Source: Bacteroidales bacterium UBA4788
GTDB taxonomy: Bacteria > Bacteroidota > Bacteroidia > Bacteroidales > VadinHA17
Direction: 5' to 3'
DNA: 13,037 nucleotides
Assembly (NCBI GenBank): GCA_002402965.1
Contig: DHGW01000007.1
Location: 1-13,037 of the forward strand
Position numbers and translations under genes: made by a program. This document shows, piece after piece, positions 6,204 to 12,986 of the stretch. The notes beneath the pieces are model-generated. The model made no database searches, was not told the DNA's origin, and saw only the letters and a list, made by a program, of their open reading frames with translations. Numbering within the stretch: position 1 is the first letter of the stretch; every line of letters begins with the position of its first letter.

Positions 6204-8029
6204 CGAAGATAGCACCTGACGGTTCTCACTCACAGACGGCTGCGCACATCCTTCTGCCACTGTTTTTCTTTTTGCTGTCCTGCAATCTACAGGCGCAGGA
6301 TGACCAGGGACGCAGGAGAGTGGAGATACTGCATTCCGATTCAATGAAGTATGAGCGTGTTGGCAGCATCACGCGAAACAGGCTGAACGGCAATGTGAGG
6401 CTGATGCACAATGACCTCTACATGAACTGTGACAGTGCCTGGTACTTTATCGAGACCAACGAGGTACTGGCTTACAGCAACATTCACATCTGGCAGGGAG
6501 ATACAATACACATCCGCGGGCAATTTCTGTCATACAACGGTGACACCCGCAAGGCATTGCTCACTGACAGCGTGGTGCTCTCTGACAAGGAGATGCAGCT
6601 CTTTACCGATAAGATAGACTATGATGTTAACACCCAGGTTGCCTATTATAACACCGGGGGTCGCATTCTCAGCGGCGACAACACCCTCACAAGCATCGAG
6701 GGTATCTACTATTCAGACATGAAGATGCTTCATTTCCGTGACAGTGTCAGGATTGTCAACCCGGATTACGTGATGACGGCTGACACCATGAAGTACGACA
6801 CAAACAGGGAAATTGCCTGGTTTGCCGGGCCTACCGAGGCTGTTGGTGACAGCATCTATCTCTACTGCGAGAATGGCTGGAGTGACACGCGCAACGATGT
6901 CTCGCAGCTCATGAAGAATGCCGTGCTTGACAATCGCGAGCAGCGCATCACTGGCGACACGCTCTGGTATGACGAGAAGAGCGGCAAGGGTGAGGCCTTC
7001 GGGCATGTGACAATCACTGACACTACTGACAATATTACCGGCGGAGGCAACTATGCCTGGTATGAGAAGCGTCCTGAACTCTTCCTGTTCACCGGCACTC
7101 CATGGTTTTCAATGTTTACTGATGATGACACCCTCACGCTCAGGGCAGACACGCTCAGGGCCATACCTGTTGAAGACAGCGCCGGCGTCAGCCACAGGCT
7201 GCTGAAGGCATACTACAGCTGCAATATCTTTAGCCGCGAGATGCAGGGCAGGTGCGACTCTCTCTCCTACTCCTTCCTGGACTCGGTCATAAGGCTATAT
7301 GATGACCCCATTGTATGGTCACGGGAGAACCAGATGACGGCCGACTCCATCGCGCTCTTCACCGTGAACAGCAAGGCTGACCATATGGAGATGTACAACA
7401 GGGCCTTCGTTGTCAGCTCGGTTGATGCGGCCCGCTATGATCAGATCAGCGGGAAGAATCTTTCCGGCTATTTTGTTGACAACAAGCTCCACAGGATAAA
7501 GGTCACAGGGAACGGGGAGGCCATTTATTATGTTGTTGACGGCAACGAGCTTGTGGGAGTGAACCGGGCCCGAAGTTCCACAATAGAGATTTTTTTCGAA
7601 GACAGCAAGATTGTTGAGATATACCAGAACCAGAGTCCTGACGGGACTCTCAATCCACCGCTGAAGATACCCGATACGGAAATGAGGCTTGAGGGATACA
7701 GATGGCATCCCGATTTGCGTCCTGACCGGGAGAGCATGGGCATTGACGAGATACTGCCCCGCCGGCTGGAGGCATCTCCGGAAGATTTACCTGCACCTGC
7801 AGCAGAACAGGCACCGGATGAGGCAATCCCAAGCCCCGGGGTGAAAGCGCAGGATGAGACACCTCCCAGCCCCGGGGTGAAGGCACCGGGGGAGACACTT
7901 CCACGCCCCAGGGTGAAGGCGCCGGGTGAGACACTCCCGCGCCCCGTTAAGCGGGCTCCTGATGACAGTGTCAGGACTGAAAAAGGAGGGGCTATAAAAG
8001 CCGAAGTGCCTAAAGTTGTCACTAAATGA
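6170..8029 (+). CDS. OstA-like (LptA/LptD N-domain type) LPS transport protein with repetitive C-terminal tail
   Basis: This 619-residue protein has a hydrophobic leader (27-37) ending LLSCNLQAQ. It could be cleaved by signal peptidase I after LQA, or lipidated at C38 through an LLSC box. The body (about 48-510) consists of repeated beta-strand units of the OstA/LptA beta-jellyroll type, with recurring phrases such as SDSMKYERV, GDTIHIRG, ADTMKYDTN, GDTLWYDEK and ADSIALF. It lacks a C-terminal outer-membrane beta-barrel, so it resembles the OstA-like proteins of Bacteroidota and not full LptD. It probably helps carry LPS across the periplasm. The tail (about 535-619) is proline-rich and contains a 12-residue tandem repeat. 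The annotated start at 6170 overlaps the SurA-like gene by 34 nt. A second ATG at 6191 reduces the overlap to 13 nt, shortens the leader and may be the true start. It is the last gene of the guaB cluster. Confidence 0.85.
   Translation: MPVPLFRMVRIAKIAPDGSHSQTAAHILLPLFFFLLSCNLQAQDDQGRRRVEILHSDSMKYERVGSITRNRLNGNVRLMHNDLYMNCDSAWYFIETNEVLAYSNIHIWQGDTIHIRGQFLSYNGDTRKALLTDSVVLSDKEMQLFTDKIDYDVNTQVAYYNTGGRILSGDNTLTSIEGIYYSDMKMLHFRDSVRIVNPDYVMTADTMKYDTNREIAWFAGPTEAVGDSIYLYCENGWSDTRNDVSQLMKNAVLDNREQRITGDTLWYDEKSGKGEAFGHVTITDTTDNITGGGNYAWYEKRPELFLFTGTPWFSMFTDDDTLTLRADTLRAIPVEDSAGVSHRLLKAYYSCNIFSREMQGRCDSLSYSFLDSVIRLYDDPIVWSRENQMTADSIALFTVNSKADHMEMYNRAFVVSSVDAARYDQISGKNLSGYFVDNKLHRIKVTGNGEAIYYVVDGNELVGVNRARSSTIEIFFEDSKIVEIYQNQSPDGTLNPPLKIPDTEMRLEGYRWHPDLRPDRESMGIDEILPRRLEASPEDLPAPAAEQAPDEAIPSPGVKAQDETPPSPGVKAPGETLPRPRVKAPGETLPRPVKRAPDDSVRTEKGGAIKAEVPKVVTK
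7829..7969 (+). repeat. 36-bp in-frame tandem repeat in the OstA-like gene
   Basis: Three full 36-bp units (7829-7864, 7865-7900, 7901-7936) and one degenerate 33-bp unit (7937-7969) encode about 12 residues each: PSPGVKAQDETP, PSPGVKAPGETL, PRPRVKAPGETL and PRPVKRAPDDS. A more diverged copy may precede them (APAAEQAPDEAI). Unit length is a multiple of three, so copy-number change would keep the frame. The encoded tail is proline- and charge-rich and probably extended or disordered. Confidence 0.85.
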
Positions 8030-8065
8030 CCGCTTCAGGCACAAAATGCTTATTGCAATTAATTG

Positions 8066-8287
8066 CTAGTATTCGTCTTCGTTGAAGAAGAAATCGTCCT
8101 TCGACGGGTAGTCCGGCCAGATATCCTCTATGCTTTCGTAGATATCTCCCTCATCCTCAATCTCCTGCAGATTTTCTATGACTTCCATAGGGGCACCTGA
8201 CCTTATCGCGTAGTCTATGAGCTCGTCCTTAGTGGCAGGCCATGGCGCGTCTTCAAGTTTTGATGCTAATTCAAGTGTCCAATACAT
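8066..8287 (-). CDS. Small acidic DUF2795-type protein
   Basis: This 73-residue protein starts MYWTLELASKLEDAPWPATK and is strongly acidic at the C-terminus (DIWPDYPSKDDFFFNEDEY). I recognise it as the short protein highly conserved across Bacteroidales and usually labelled DUF2795. The fold of that family is thought to be small and helical and its function is unknown. The frame is open for 14 more codons upstream (to 8329), but that extension is unlike the family and overlaps the promoter match, so the start at 8287 is preferred. It has no signal peptide. It is convergent with the OstA-like gene, leaving only 36 bp between the two stops. It lies 92 bp downstream of the adenosyltransferase gene and has its own promoter match. 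Confidence 0.85.
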   Translation of the reverse strand: MYWTLELASKLEDAPWPATKDELIDYAIRSGAPMEVIENLQEIEDEGDIYESIEDIWPDYPSKDDFFFNEDEY

Positions 8288-8326
8288 AAATGAAAAATAA
8301 TTATTTGTTACCCTTCTAAGAGTCCG

Positions 8327-8334
8327 CAAATATA
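8327..8334 (-). promoter_or_regulatory. Bacteroidota -7 promoter element upstream of the DUF2795-type gene
   Basis: The minus strand reads TATATTTG followed by C, a perfect match to TAnnTTTG, set in strongly AT-rich sequence with a T7 run about 20 nt upstream. It is 39 nt before the preferred ATG at 8287, giving a leader of about 30 nt. Its position inside the longer open frame argues for the shorter protein. Confidence 0.55.
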
Positions 8335-8379
8335 AAATTATTTAGAATAAAAAAAGGATCAGGGGAATTTTTAACGGGA

Positions 8380-8931
8380 TTATTTTGTCTTTTTGCCAGG
8401 CATCCATTTAACCTCCTCTGTACCAAGCTCATATGTAAGGCACCGGGTTAATACAAAGAGGTAATCAGAGAGCCGATTGAGGTATTTTATGACATCCGGG
8501 TCAGTTTTCTCGGTTTCATTAAGGCGAAGAAGAGCGCGTTCAGCGCGTCGGCAAACGCATCGTGCAAGATTGCTTGTGGCAGCGGAATGGTTTCCACCCG
8601 GAAGGATGAATGACTGCAATTCAGGCAGGCGCGATTCCATTTTGTCTATTGAACTCTCAAGTTGCGTGGTGTCATCAACTGATATTCCCTCCGGCACCTT
8701 TGCTGACGGGTGCGTGGCAATAATGGTGCAGCATGACATGAGGACAGACTGGATATTGATCAGTTCTTCAGTTGGGACGCAAAACTGTTCCGAAGAGCGA
8801 AGCATTCCAATCCAGGCGATCAACTCGTCGATGGTGCCGTAGGCTTCGATGCGCGGGTGGTGCTTCGGGAGCCTGACGCCGCCTATGACGGATGTTTCGC
8901 CCTTGTCGCCGGTTTTGGTATAGATCTTCAT
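8380..8931 (-). CDS. PduO-type cob(I)alamin adenosyltransferase
   Basis: This 183-residue cytoplasmic enzyme transfers the adenosyl group of ATP to cob(I)alamin to make coenzyme B12. Family signatures are the N-terminal ATP-binding YTKTGDKGETSVIGG (4-18), PGG (111-113), the arginine-rich helix ARCVCRRAERAL (123-134) and YLNRLSDYLFVLTR (150-163). These define the PduO/MMAB trimeric four-helix-bundle family, not the CobA or EutT types. Length is normal for the family and nothing looks disrupted. No B12 synthesis or B12-dependent enzyme gene is adjacent, and I see no cobalamin riboswitch in the 74-bp gap to the ABC ATPase gene, so it may serve salvage for a distant enzyme such as methylmalonyl-CoA mutase. 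That role is inferred. The ATG at 8931 places MKIYTKTGD exactly at the usual N-terminus. Confidence 0.93.
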   Translation of the reverse strand: MKIYTKTGDKGETSVIGGVRLPKHHPRIEAYGTIDELIAWIGMLRSSEQFCVPTEELINIQSVLMSCCTIIATHPSAKVPEGISVDDTTQLESSIDKMESRLPELQSFILPGGNHSAATSNLARCVCRRAERALLRLNETEKTDPDVIKYLNRLSDYLFVLTRCLTYELGTEEVKWMPGKKTK

Positions 8932-9005
8932 CGGAATTACCTGACTGAAGGTGTTTATGGTATCCCTGTCCGGGTCATTGCGTCATCTGTCTGACTGCGG
9001 GAAAA

Positions 9006-9716
9006 CTATTTCTTTCTGACCTCTATCCTGTTTTCGTTGATATAGTCGGCAGACACTTCGCCGTCCATCAGTTTGATTATCCTGTGGGCATGGCGTGCGA
9101 TGTCCTCCTCGTGGGTCACCACGATCACAGTATTGCCGTCTTCATGTATCTTGTCGAGCAGGGCCATGATGTCAAAAGAAGTTTTGCTGTCGAGGTTACC
9201 GGTTGGTTCGTCGGCAAGGATGATTGAAGGGTTATTGATCAGTGCCCTTGCGATAGCCACCCTCTGTCGCTGTCCGCCGGAGAGTTCATTGGGTTTATGG
9301 GACATTCTGTCACCCAGGCCAACGAGATCGAGTGTCTTTACCGCGTGTCCTTCCCTCTCATGGCGCGGTACACCTGCATAGATAAGAGGCAGGGTGACGT
9401 TTTCGAGTGCGGTGTATCTTGGCAGGAGGTTAAAGGTCTGGAACACGAATCCGATCTCCTTGTTTCGTATCTCTGCCAGTCTGTCATCTTCCATCTTGCT
9501 GACATCGGTCCCGTTAAGGACATACACTCCTTTCGTAGGTGTATCAAGGCAGCCGAGGATGTTCATCAGTGTCGATTTTCCCGATCCTGAAGGGCCCATT
9601 ATGGCAACATATTCATTCCTGTTGATGTCGAGTGATACTGAGCGGAGTGCCCTGACGATGACTGATCCTACCTGGTAGTTTTTAACGATTTCCTTAATCT
9701 CAATGACCTTATCCAT
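9006..9716 (-). CDS. ABC transporter ATP-binding protein, MacB/LolD type
   Basis: This 236-residue nucleotide-binding subunit has every required motif: Walker A GPSGSGKS (41-48), Q-loop Q93 in FVFQTFNLLP, signature LSGGQRQ (145-151), Walker B IILADE (165-170), D-loop NLD (174-176) and H-loop H202. The sequence IMGPSGSGKSTLMNILGCLD and the GNLDSKTS context place it in the LolD/MacB/FtsE-like group, which powers mechanotransmission-type transporters such as lipoprotein release, macrolide efflux or peptide export. No permease gene is adjacent, so its membrane partner must be encoded elsewhere and the substrate cannot be assigned. It lies 72 bp downstream of the methyltransferase gene and 74 bp upstream of the adenosyltransferase gene on the same strand. 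A one-mismatch -7 element lies about 20 nt before its ATG. Confidence 0.93.
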   Translation of the reverse strand: MDKVIEIKEIVKNYQVGSVIVRALRSVSLDINRNEYVAIMGPSGSGKSTLMNILGCLDTPTKGVYVLNGTDVSKMEDDRLAEIRNKEIGFVFQTFNLLPRYTALENVTLPLIYAGVPRHEREGHAVKTLDLVGLGDRMSHKPNELSGGQRQRVAIARALINNPSIILADEPTGNLDSKTSFDIMALLDKIHEDGNTVIVVTHEEDIARHAHRIIKLMDGEVSADYINENRIEVRKK

Positions 9717-9735
9717 GCCTTTTATATTAAAGTTC

Positions 9736-9743
9736 CGAAATTA
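9736..9743 (-). promoter_or_regulatory. Possible -7 element upstream of the ABC ATPase gene
   Basis: The minus strand reads TAATTTCG, one mismatch from TAnnTTTG, 19 nt before the ATG. There is no obvious -33 element. This is weak evidence for a separate promoter in the 72-bp gap. Confidence 0.22.
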
Positions 9744-9788
9744 GTTCAAATTCCTCTATAATTGACGCTGTGATGGTGTTATTTTTTG

Positions 9789-10745
9789 TTAATACCGTAT
9801 GCGATAATGGCCCGGAGTGAGGTTTTGGAGGCAGAAGAGCATGCCCAGGCGGAATGTCTCGAGTGATGCGGTTGCGAATGAGAAGGTCGCGAGGGTCTGC
9901 CAGGCTTTGTGCATGTCGCGGTTTATGCGTATATCGTCGGCCACGATTATCATCTCCTCTCCCATTCTCATGATCGTGTTGGCATACTCTGTAAGTGCCT
10001 TTCCACGGTGGTTGCCGTCGATGAAAGCCATCTCTGTCTTTGTTCCAGTTTTCTTCAGGTGTGCGAGGGCCTGGCTGAACTCCATATTCAGCACTTCCGT
10101 GTTTGCAGCGCCATGGCGGCGGAGGTTTTCACGGGCGATGGCTGCGAGTTCAGGGCATCCCTCCACGGTAACAATTTTTTTTTGCGGTGCCCCCAGTGCC
10201 AGTGCCAGTGTGCTTATTCCGAGGGAGGTGCCAAGCTCGAGGATGATGGAGCGGTTATCAGGCTGACCGGCATCCCGGGGGCGGGCTGCACGGAGATCAT
10301 TTCCCGGCTGGTCCGGTACCTGGGTGTCTCCGGCTGGTTTACCGGTTGCATTCCGGATTTTAGCTGGTGGTGAAGTTGCCTGTGGACCACAAACCTGCTG
10401 GCCGGGCACCCGCTCCAGGATGCTATCGAGACTGGCAGCAATCCCGGACAGCAGACCAGCCTCCCTTGCCGGCAGAGCCGCTGCAGAGGCAATCCTTCTG
10501 ATGCTTCTCTCCTCGTCGTCCATCACTGTTGATCCGGCTCCGAGGTCGGTGACCCTTACCACCCTGCTGTCAGTAAGCATCTCCCTTCTCAGGCTCCTGA
10601 CCTCATCCATGATATGCTTATCGGCACTGCCACCGATCACCTCAGTGATAAAGCTGAACATCAGCGGGCTGTGCACACCGTGTCCTGCCGTGCTTCCGGC
10701 TGTCATGAGGTGCGCGGCATATGCCGCTGCCGCGTGGATGTTCAT
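9789..10745 (-). CDS. Class I SAM-dependent methyltransferase with a disordered insert
   Basis: This 318-residue protein has an N-terminal helical region (1-112) containing GHGVHSPLMFSFITEVI (21-37), a phrase I associate with a Bacteroidota methyltransferase family. A Rossmann SAM-binding domain occupies about 167-318. Motif I is IILELGTSLGISTLALA (167-183), the acidic residue after strand 2 is E195 in VTVEG, and a later strand is EMAFIDGNHRG (238-248), resembling O-methyltransferase-like enzymes. IIVADD (266-271) fits the next strand. The substrate is unknown. Residues 113-166 are rich in Pro, Gly, Ala and Arg with no hydrophobic pattern and look like a disordered linker inserted between the two parts. 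The strand-1/strand-2 junction is encoded by a run of nine A residues (plus-strand T run 10175-10183), a possible slippage site. A -7 promoter match lies upstream. Confidence 0.78.
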   Translation of the reverse strand: MNIHAAAAYAAHLMTAGSTAGHGVHSPLMFSFITEVIGGSADKHIMDEVRSLRREMLTDSRVVRVTDLGAGSTVMDDEERSIRRIASAAALPAREAGLLSGIAASLDSILERVPGQQVCGPQATSPPAKIRNATGKPAGDTQVPDQPGNDLRAARPRDAGQPDNRSIILELGTSLGISTLALALGAPQKKIVTVEGCPELAAIARENLRRHGAANTEVLNMEFSQALAHLKKTGTKTEMAFIDGNHRGKALTEYANTIMRMGEEMIIVADDIRINRDMHKAWQTLATFSFATASLETFRLGMLFCLQNLTPGHYRIRY

Positions 10746-10774
10746 TTCTTCAGACAGTTCATTTGAATCCCGCC

Positions 10775-10782
10775 CAAATTTA
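10775..10782 (-). promoter_or_regulatory. Bacteroidota -7 promoter element upstream of the methyltransferase gene
   Basis: The minus strand reads TAAATTTG, a perfect TAnnTTTG match and identical to the element before recQ, 29 nt before the methyltransferase ATG. No clear -33 TTTG is visible. It lies in the 72-bp spacer divergent with recG. Confidence 0.45.
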
Positions 10783-10784
10783 AC

Positions 10785-10792
10785 TATTTTCG
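10785..10792 (+). promoter_or_regulatory. Possible -7 element for recG
   Basis: TATTTTCG has one mismatch to TAnnTTTG and lies 25 nt before the recG ATG, back to back with the opposing methyltransferase element. No -33 partner is seen. Confidence 0.22.
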
Positions 10793-10817
10793 GTGATTAT
10801 CATTTTGACGGTTCCAG

Positions 10818-12923
10818 ATGTCTGAATTGCTTGACAGTGAGATAAAATTCCTTCCGGGTGTTGGTCCGAAACGGGCCGAATTCCTGGAATCGGAAGCCGG
10901 TATTTTCACATTCAGGGACCTCATTTACTATTTTCCATATAAGTATATTGACAAGACTCGCTTCTACAAGGTGAAGGAGCTTGACACCGACATGCAGTAT
11001 GTGCAGATCAGGGGGAAAATTCGACGTTTTTCATCCGAAGGCGGTGGAGCGGGGAAGAGGCTGACAGCCGATTTTTACGATGAAACCGGTATGGTAAGGC
11101 TGGTATGGTTCAAGGGGCAAAAATGGGTTTTGAACGCATATAAACCTGAAACAGAATATATTATCTTCGGCAAACCGACCCTTTTCAGTGGAGCCTTCAA
11201 CATCGTTCATCCCGAGGTAGAGGAGACAGAGAAGCGGGCCACGAGGGTGGTTTCAGCACTGGAGGCACAGTACAGCACAACGGAGAAGATGAAGGATCAT
11301 TTTCTTCACTCAAGGGCGATTGCCAAGCTGATGGCAAAAGCCTTCTCGATGCCCGGGCTGCGTTTTGCTGAGACTCTCCCTCCTGCCGTAATCGCGCCGA
11401 TGAAGCTGATGAGCCTCCAGGATGCCCTCTTCCGGATCCATTTTCCGGATTCAAATGCCGACATCGAGAATGCACGCTTCAGGCTCAAGTTCGAGGAGCT
11501 CTTTTATATCCAGCTTAACCTGCTGAGGTACAAGGGCAACAGGACGAAGAACACTCACGGATTCATCTTTTCAGTAGTTGGAGAGAGGCTCAATTCGTTT
11601 TACGCGAACAATCTCCCGTTTACGCTCACCGGGGCACAGAAGCGGGTGATTCGCGAGATACGGGCTGACCTGGGGAGCGGCAGGCAGATGAACAGGCTGC
11701 TGCAGGGAGATGTAGGCAGCGGCAAGACGATGGTGGCGCTGATGAGCATGCTGATCGGGGCTGACAACGGCTACCAGGGGTGCCTGATGGCACCCACCGA
11801 AGTGCTTGCCATACAGCATTTTAATTCAATCAGCAAATTTGTTAAGGGCATTGATGCCAACGTGGCGCTGCTGACCGGCTCTACTAAGCGCAGTGAGAGG
11901 AACCGGATTGAGAAAGGACTGCTTGACGGTACGATTGACATCCTGATTGGCACGCATGCGCTTATTGAGGAGAACGTGCAGTACAAGAACCTCGGGCTGG
12001 TGATCATCGATGAGCAGCACCGTTTCGGTGTGGCACAAAGAGCCAAACTGTGGCAGAAGAGTGACTGTCCGCCGCATGTGCTTGTGATGACGGCCACTCC
12101 CATCCCACGCACTCTGGCCATGACGCTGTACGGAGATCTAGATGTCTCGGTCATTGATGAGATGCCACCGGGGCGTAAGCCGATAAAGACGATGGCATTC
12201 ACCGATGCCGAGCGGGAGAAGGTGTTCGGTTTCATGCGGAGGCAGATAGAGGATGGCAGGCAGATATATGTTGTTTATCCCCTGATAAAGGAGTCGGAGT
12301 CACTGGACTACAAGGACCTGGAGGATGGTCTTGAGAGCATGTCGCGTGCATTTCCGCCGCCGCAGTATTGCATCAGCGTGGTCCACGGGCGGATGACCAC
12401 GAAGGACAAGGAGATCTCGATGGACCTGTTTCGCCGGGGGCAGGCGCATATAATGGTTGCAACTACTGTGATAGAGGTAGGAGTTGATATTCCGAATGCC
12501 AGTGTGATGGTCATCGAGAGCGCGGAGCGGTTTGGTCTCTCGCAGCTGCACCAGTTGCGCGGCAGGGTCGGCCGTGGCGCAGACCAGTCGTATTGCATAC
12601 TGATGACCTCGCACAAACTCTCGGCAGACGCTACCGAGCGCATCAATACGATGTTATCTACCATTGACGGTTTTGAGATCGCGGAGGCTGACCTGCGGAT
12701 GAGGGGGCCGGGTGACCTGGAGGGGACGCAGCAGAGCGGGATGGCGTTTGACCTGAAGATTGCTGATTTGGGGAAGGACGGGCAGATCCTCAACCTGGCC
12801 CGATCGCGTGCATCTGAGATATTGGCAGATGACCCGGAGTTGGCGGCACCGGAGAACAGCATATTGAAGATTAATCTGAAGAGGCTGTTTGGGAAGAATT
12901 ATTCGTGGAGCGAAATAAGTTGA
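10818..12923 (+). CDS. recG: ATP-dependent DNA helicase RecG
   Basis: This 701-residue protein is the RecG branch-migration helicase, which remodels stalled forks and Holliday junctions in the cytoplasm. The N-terminal FLPGVGPKRAEFLE (11-24) is the helix-hairpin-helix-like start typical of RecG. The OB-fold wedge that splits the fork follows at about 60-160. The helicase core carries TGAQKRVIREI (271-281), Walker A GDVGSGKT (297-304), APTEVLA (325-331), DEQHRFGV (398-405), TATPIPRTLAMTLYGDLD (425-442), VVHGRM (521-526), VATTVIEVGVDIPNA (547-561) and QLHQLRGRVGR (576-586). The C-terminal LRMRGPGDLEGTQQSG (626-641) matches the RecG TRG and hook region. Length is normal and the ORF is intact. 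The start at 10818 keeps the complete N-terminal motif. It is divergent from the methyltransferase gene and has no same-strand neighbour in the window. Confidence 0.97.
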   Translation: MSELLDSEIKFLPGVGPKRAEFLESEAGIFTFRDLIYYFPYKYIDKTRFYKVKELDTDMQYVQIRGKIRRFSSEGGGAGKRLTADFYDETGMVRLVWFKGQKWVLNAYKPETEYIIFGKPTLFSGAFNIVHPEVEETEKRATRVVSALEAQYSTTEKMKDHFLHSRAIAKLMAKAFSMPGLRFAETLPPAVIAPMKLMSLQDALFRIHFPDSNADIENARFRLKFEELFYIQLNLLRYKGNRTKNTHGFIFSVVGERLNSFYANNLPFTLTGAQKRVIREIRADLGSGRQMNRLLQGDVGSGKTMVALMSMLIGADNGYQGCLMAPTEVLAIQHFNSISKFVKGIDANVALLTGSTKRSERNRIEKGLLDGTIDILIGTHALIEENVQYKNLGLVIIDEQHRFGVAQRAKLWQKSDCPPHVLVMTATPIPRTLAMTLYGDLDVSVIDEMPPGRKPIKTMAFTDAEREKVFGFMRRQIEDGRQIYVVYPLIKESESLDYKDLEDGLESMSRAFPPPQYCISVVHGRMTTKDKEISMDLFRRGQAHIMVATTVIEVGVDIPNASVMVIESAERFGLSQLHQLRGRVGRGADQSYCILMTSHKLSADATERINTMLSTIDGFEIAEADLRMRGPGDLEGTQQSGMAFDLKIADLGKDGQILNLARSRASEILADDPELAAPENSILKINLKRLFGKNYSWSEIS

Positions 12924-12986
12924 CGTTCAGTGCAATACAATTCTTAATGGTCTACGACCAACATTCCCATGTACACCGTTGTTCTA

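Noticed and set aside
7528..8022. Open frame of 164 codons on the minus strand opposite the OstA tail
   Set aside because: Its serine/glycine-rich repeats are the complement of the OstA tandem repeat. There is no family resemblance or plausible promoter.
8055..8066. Perfect 12-bp palindrome GCAATTAATTGC between the convergent OstA-like and DUF2795-type genes
   Set aside because: It is AT-rich, has no loop and no following U-tract, and symmetry does not extend outward. It is too weak to call a bidirectional terminator or operator.
8329..8379. Terminator downstream of the adenosyltransferase gene
   Set aside because: A T7 run exists on the minus strand (8350-8356), but no GC-rich stem precedes it, and the run also sits where a -33 promoter region for the next gene would be.
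8932..9005. Possible cobalamin riboswitch before the adenosyltransferase gene
   Set aside because: The gap is only 74 bp and shows no B12-box-like sequence or extended stem structure.
9006..9716. Assignment of the ABC ATPase to a specific system such as LolD, MacB or FtsE
   Set aside because: All three share these motifs, and no permease or FtsX-like gene is nearby to decide.
9909..10373. Plus-strand open frames opposite the methyltransferase
   Set aside because: The methyltransferase frame carries clear SAM-binding motifs. The opposite frames are explained by GC-rich complement sequence.
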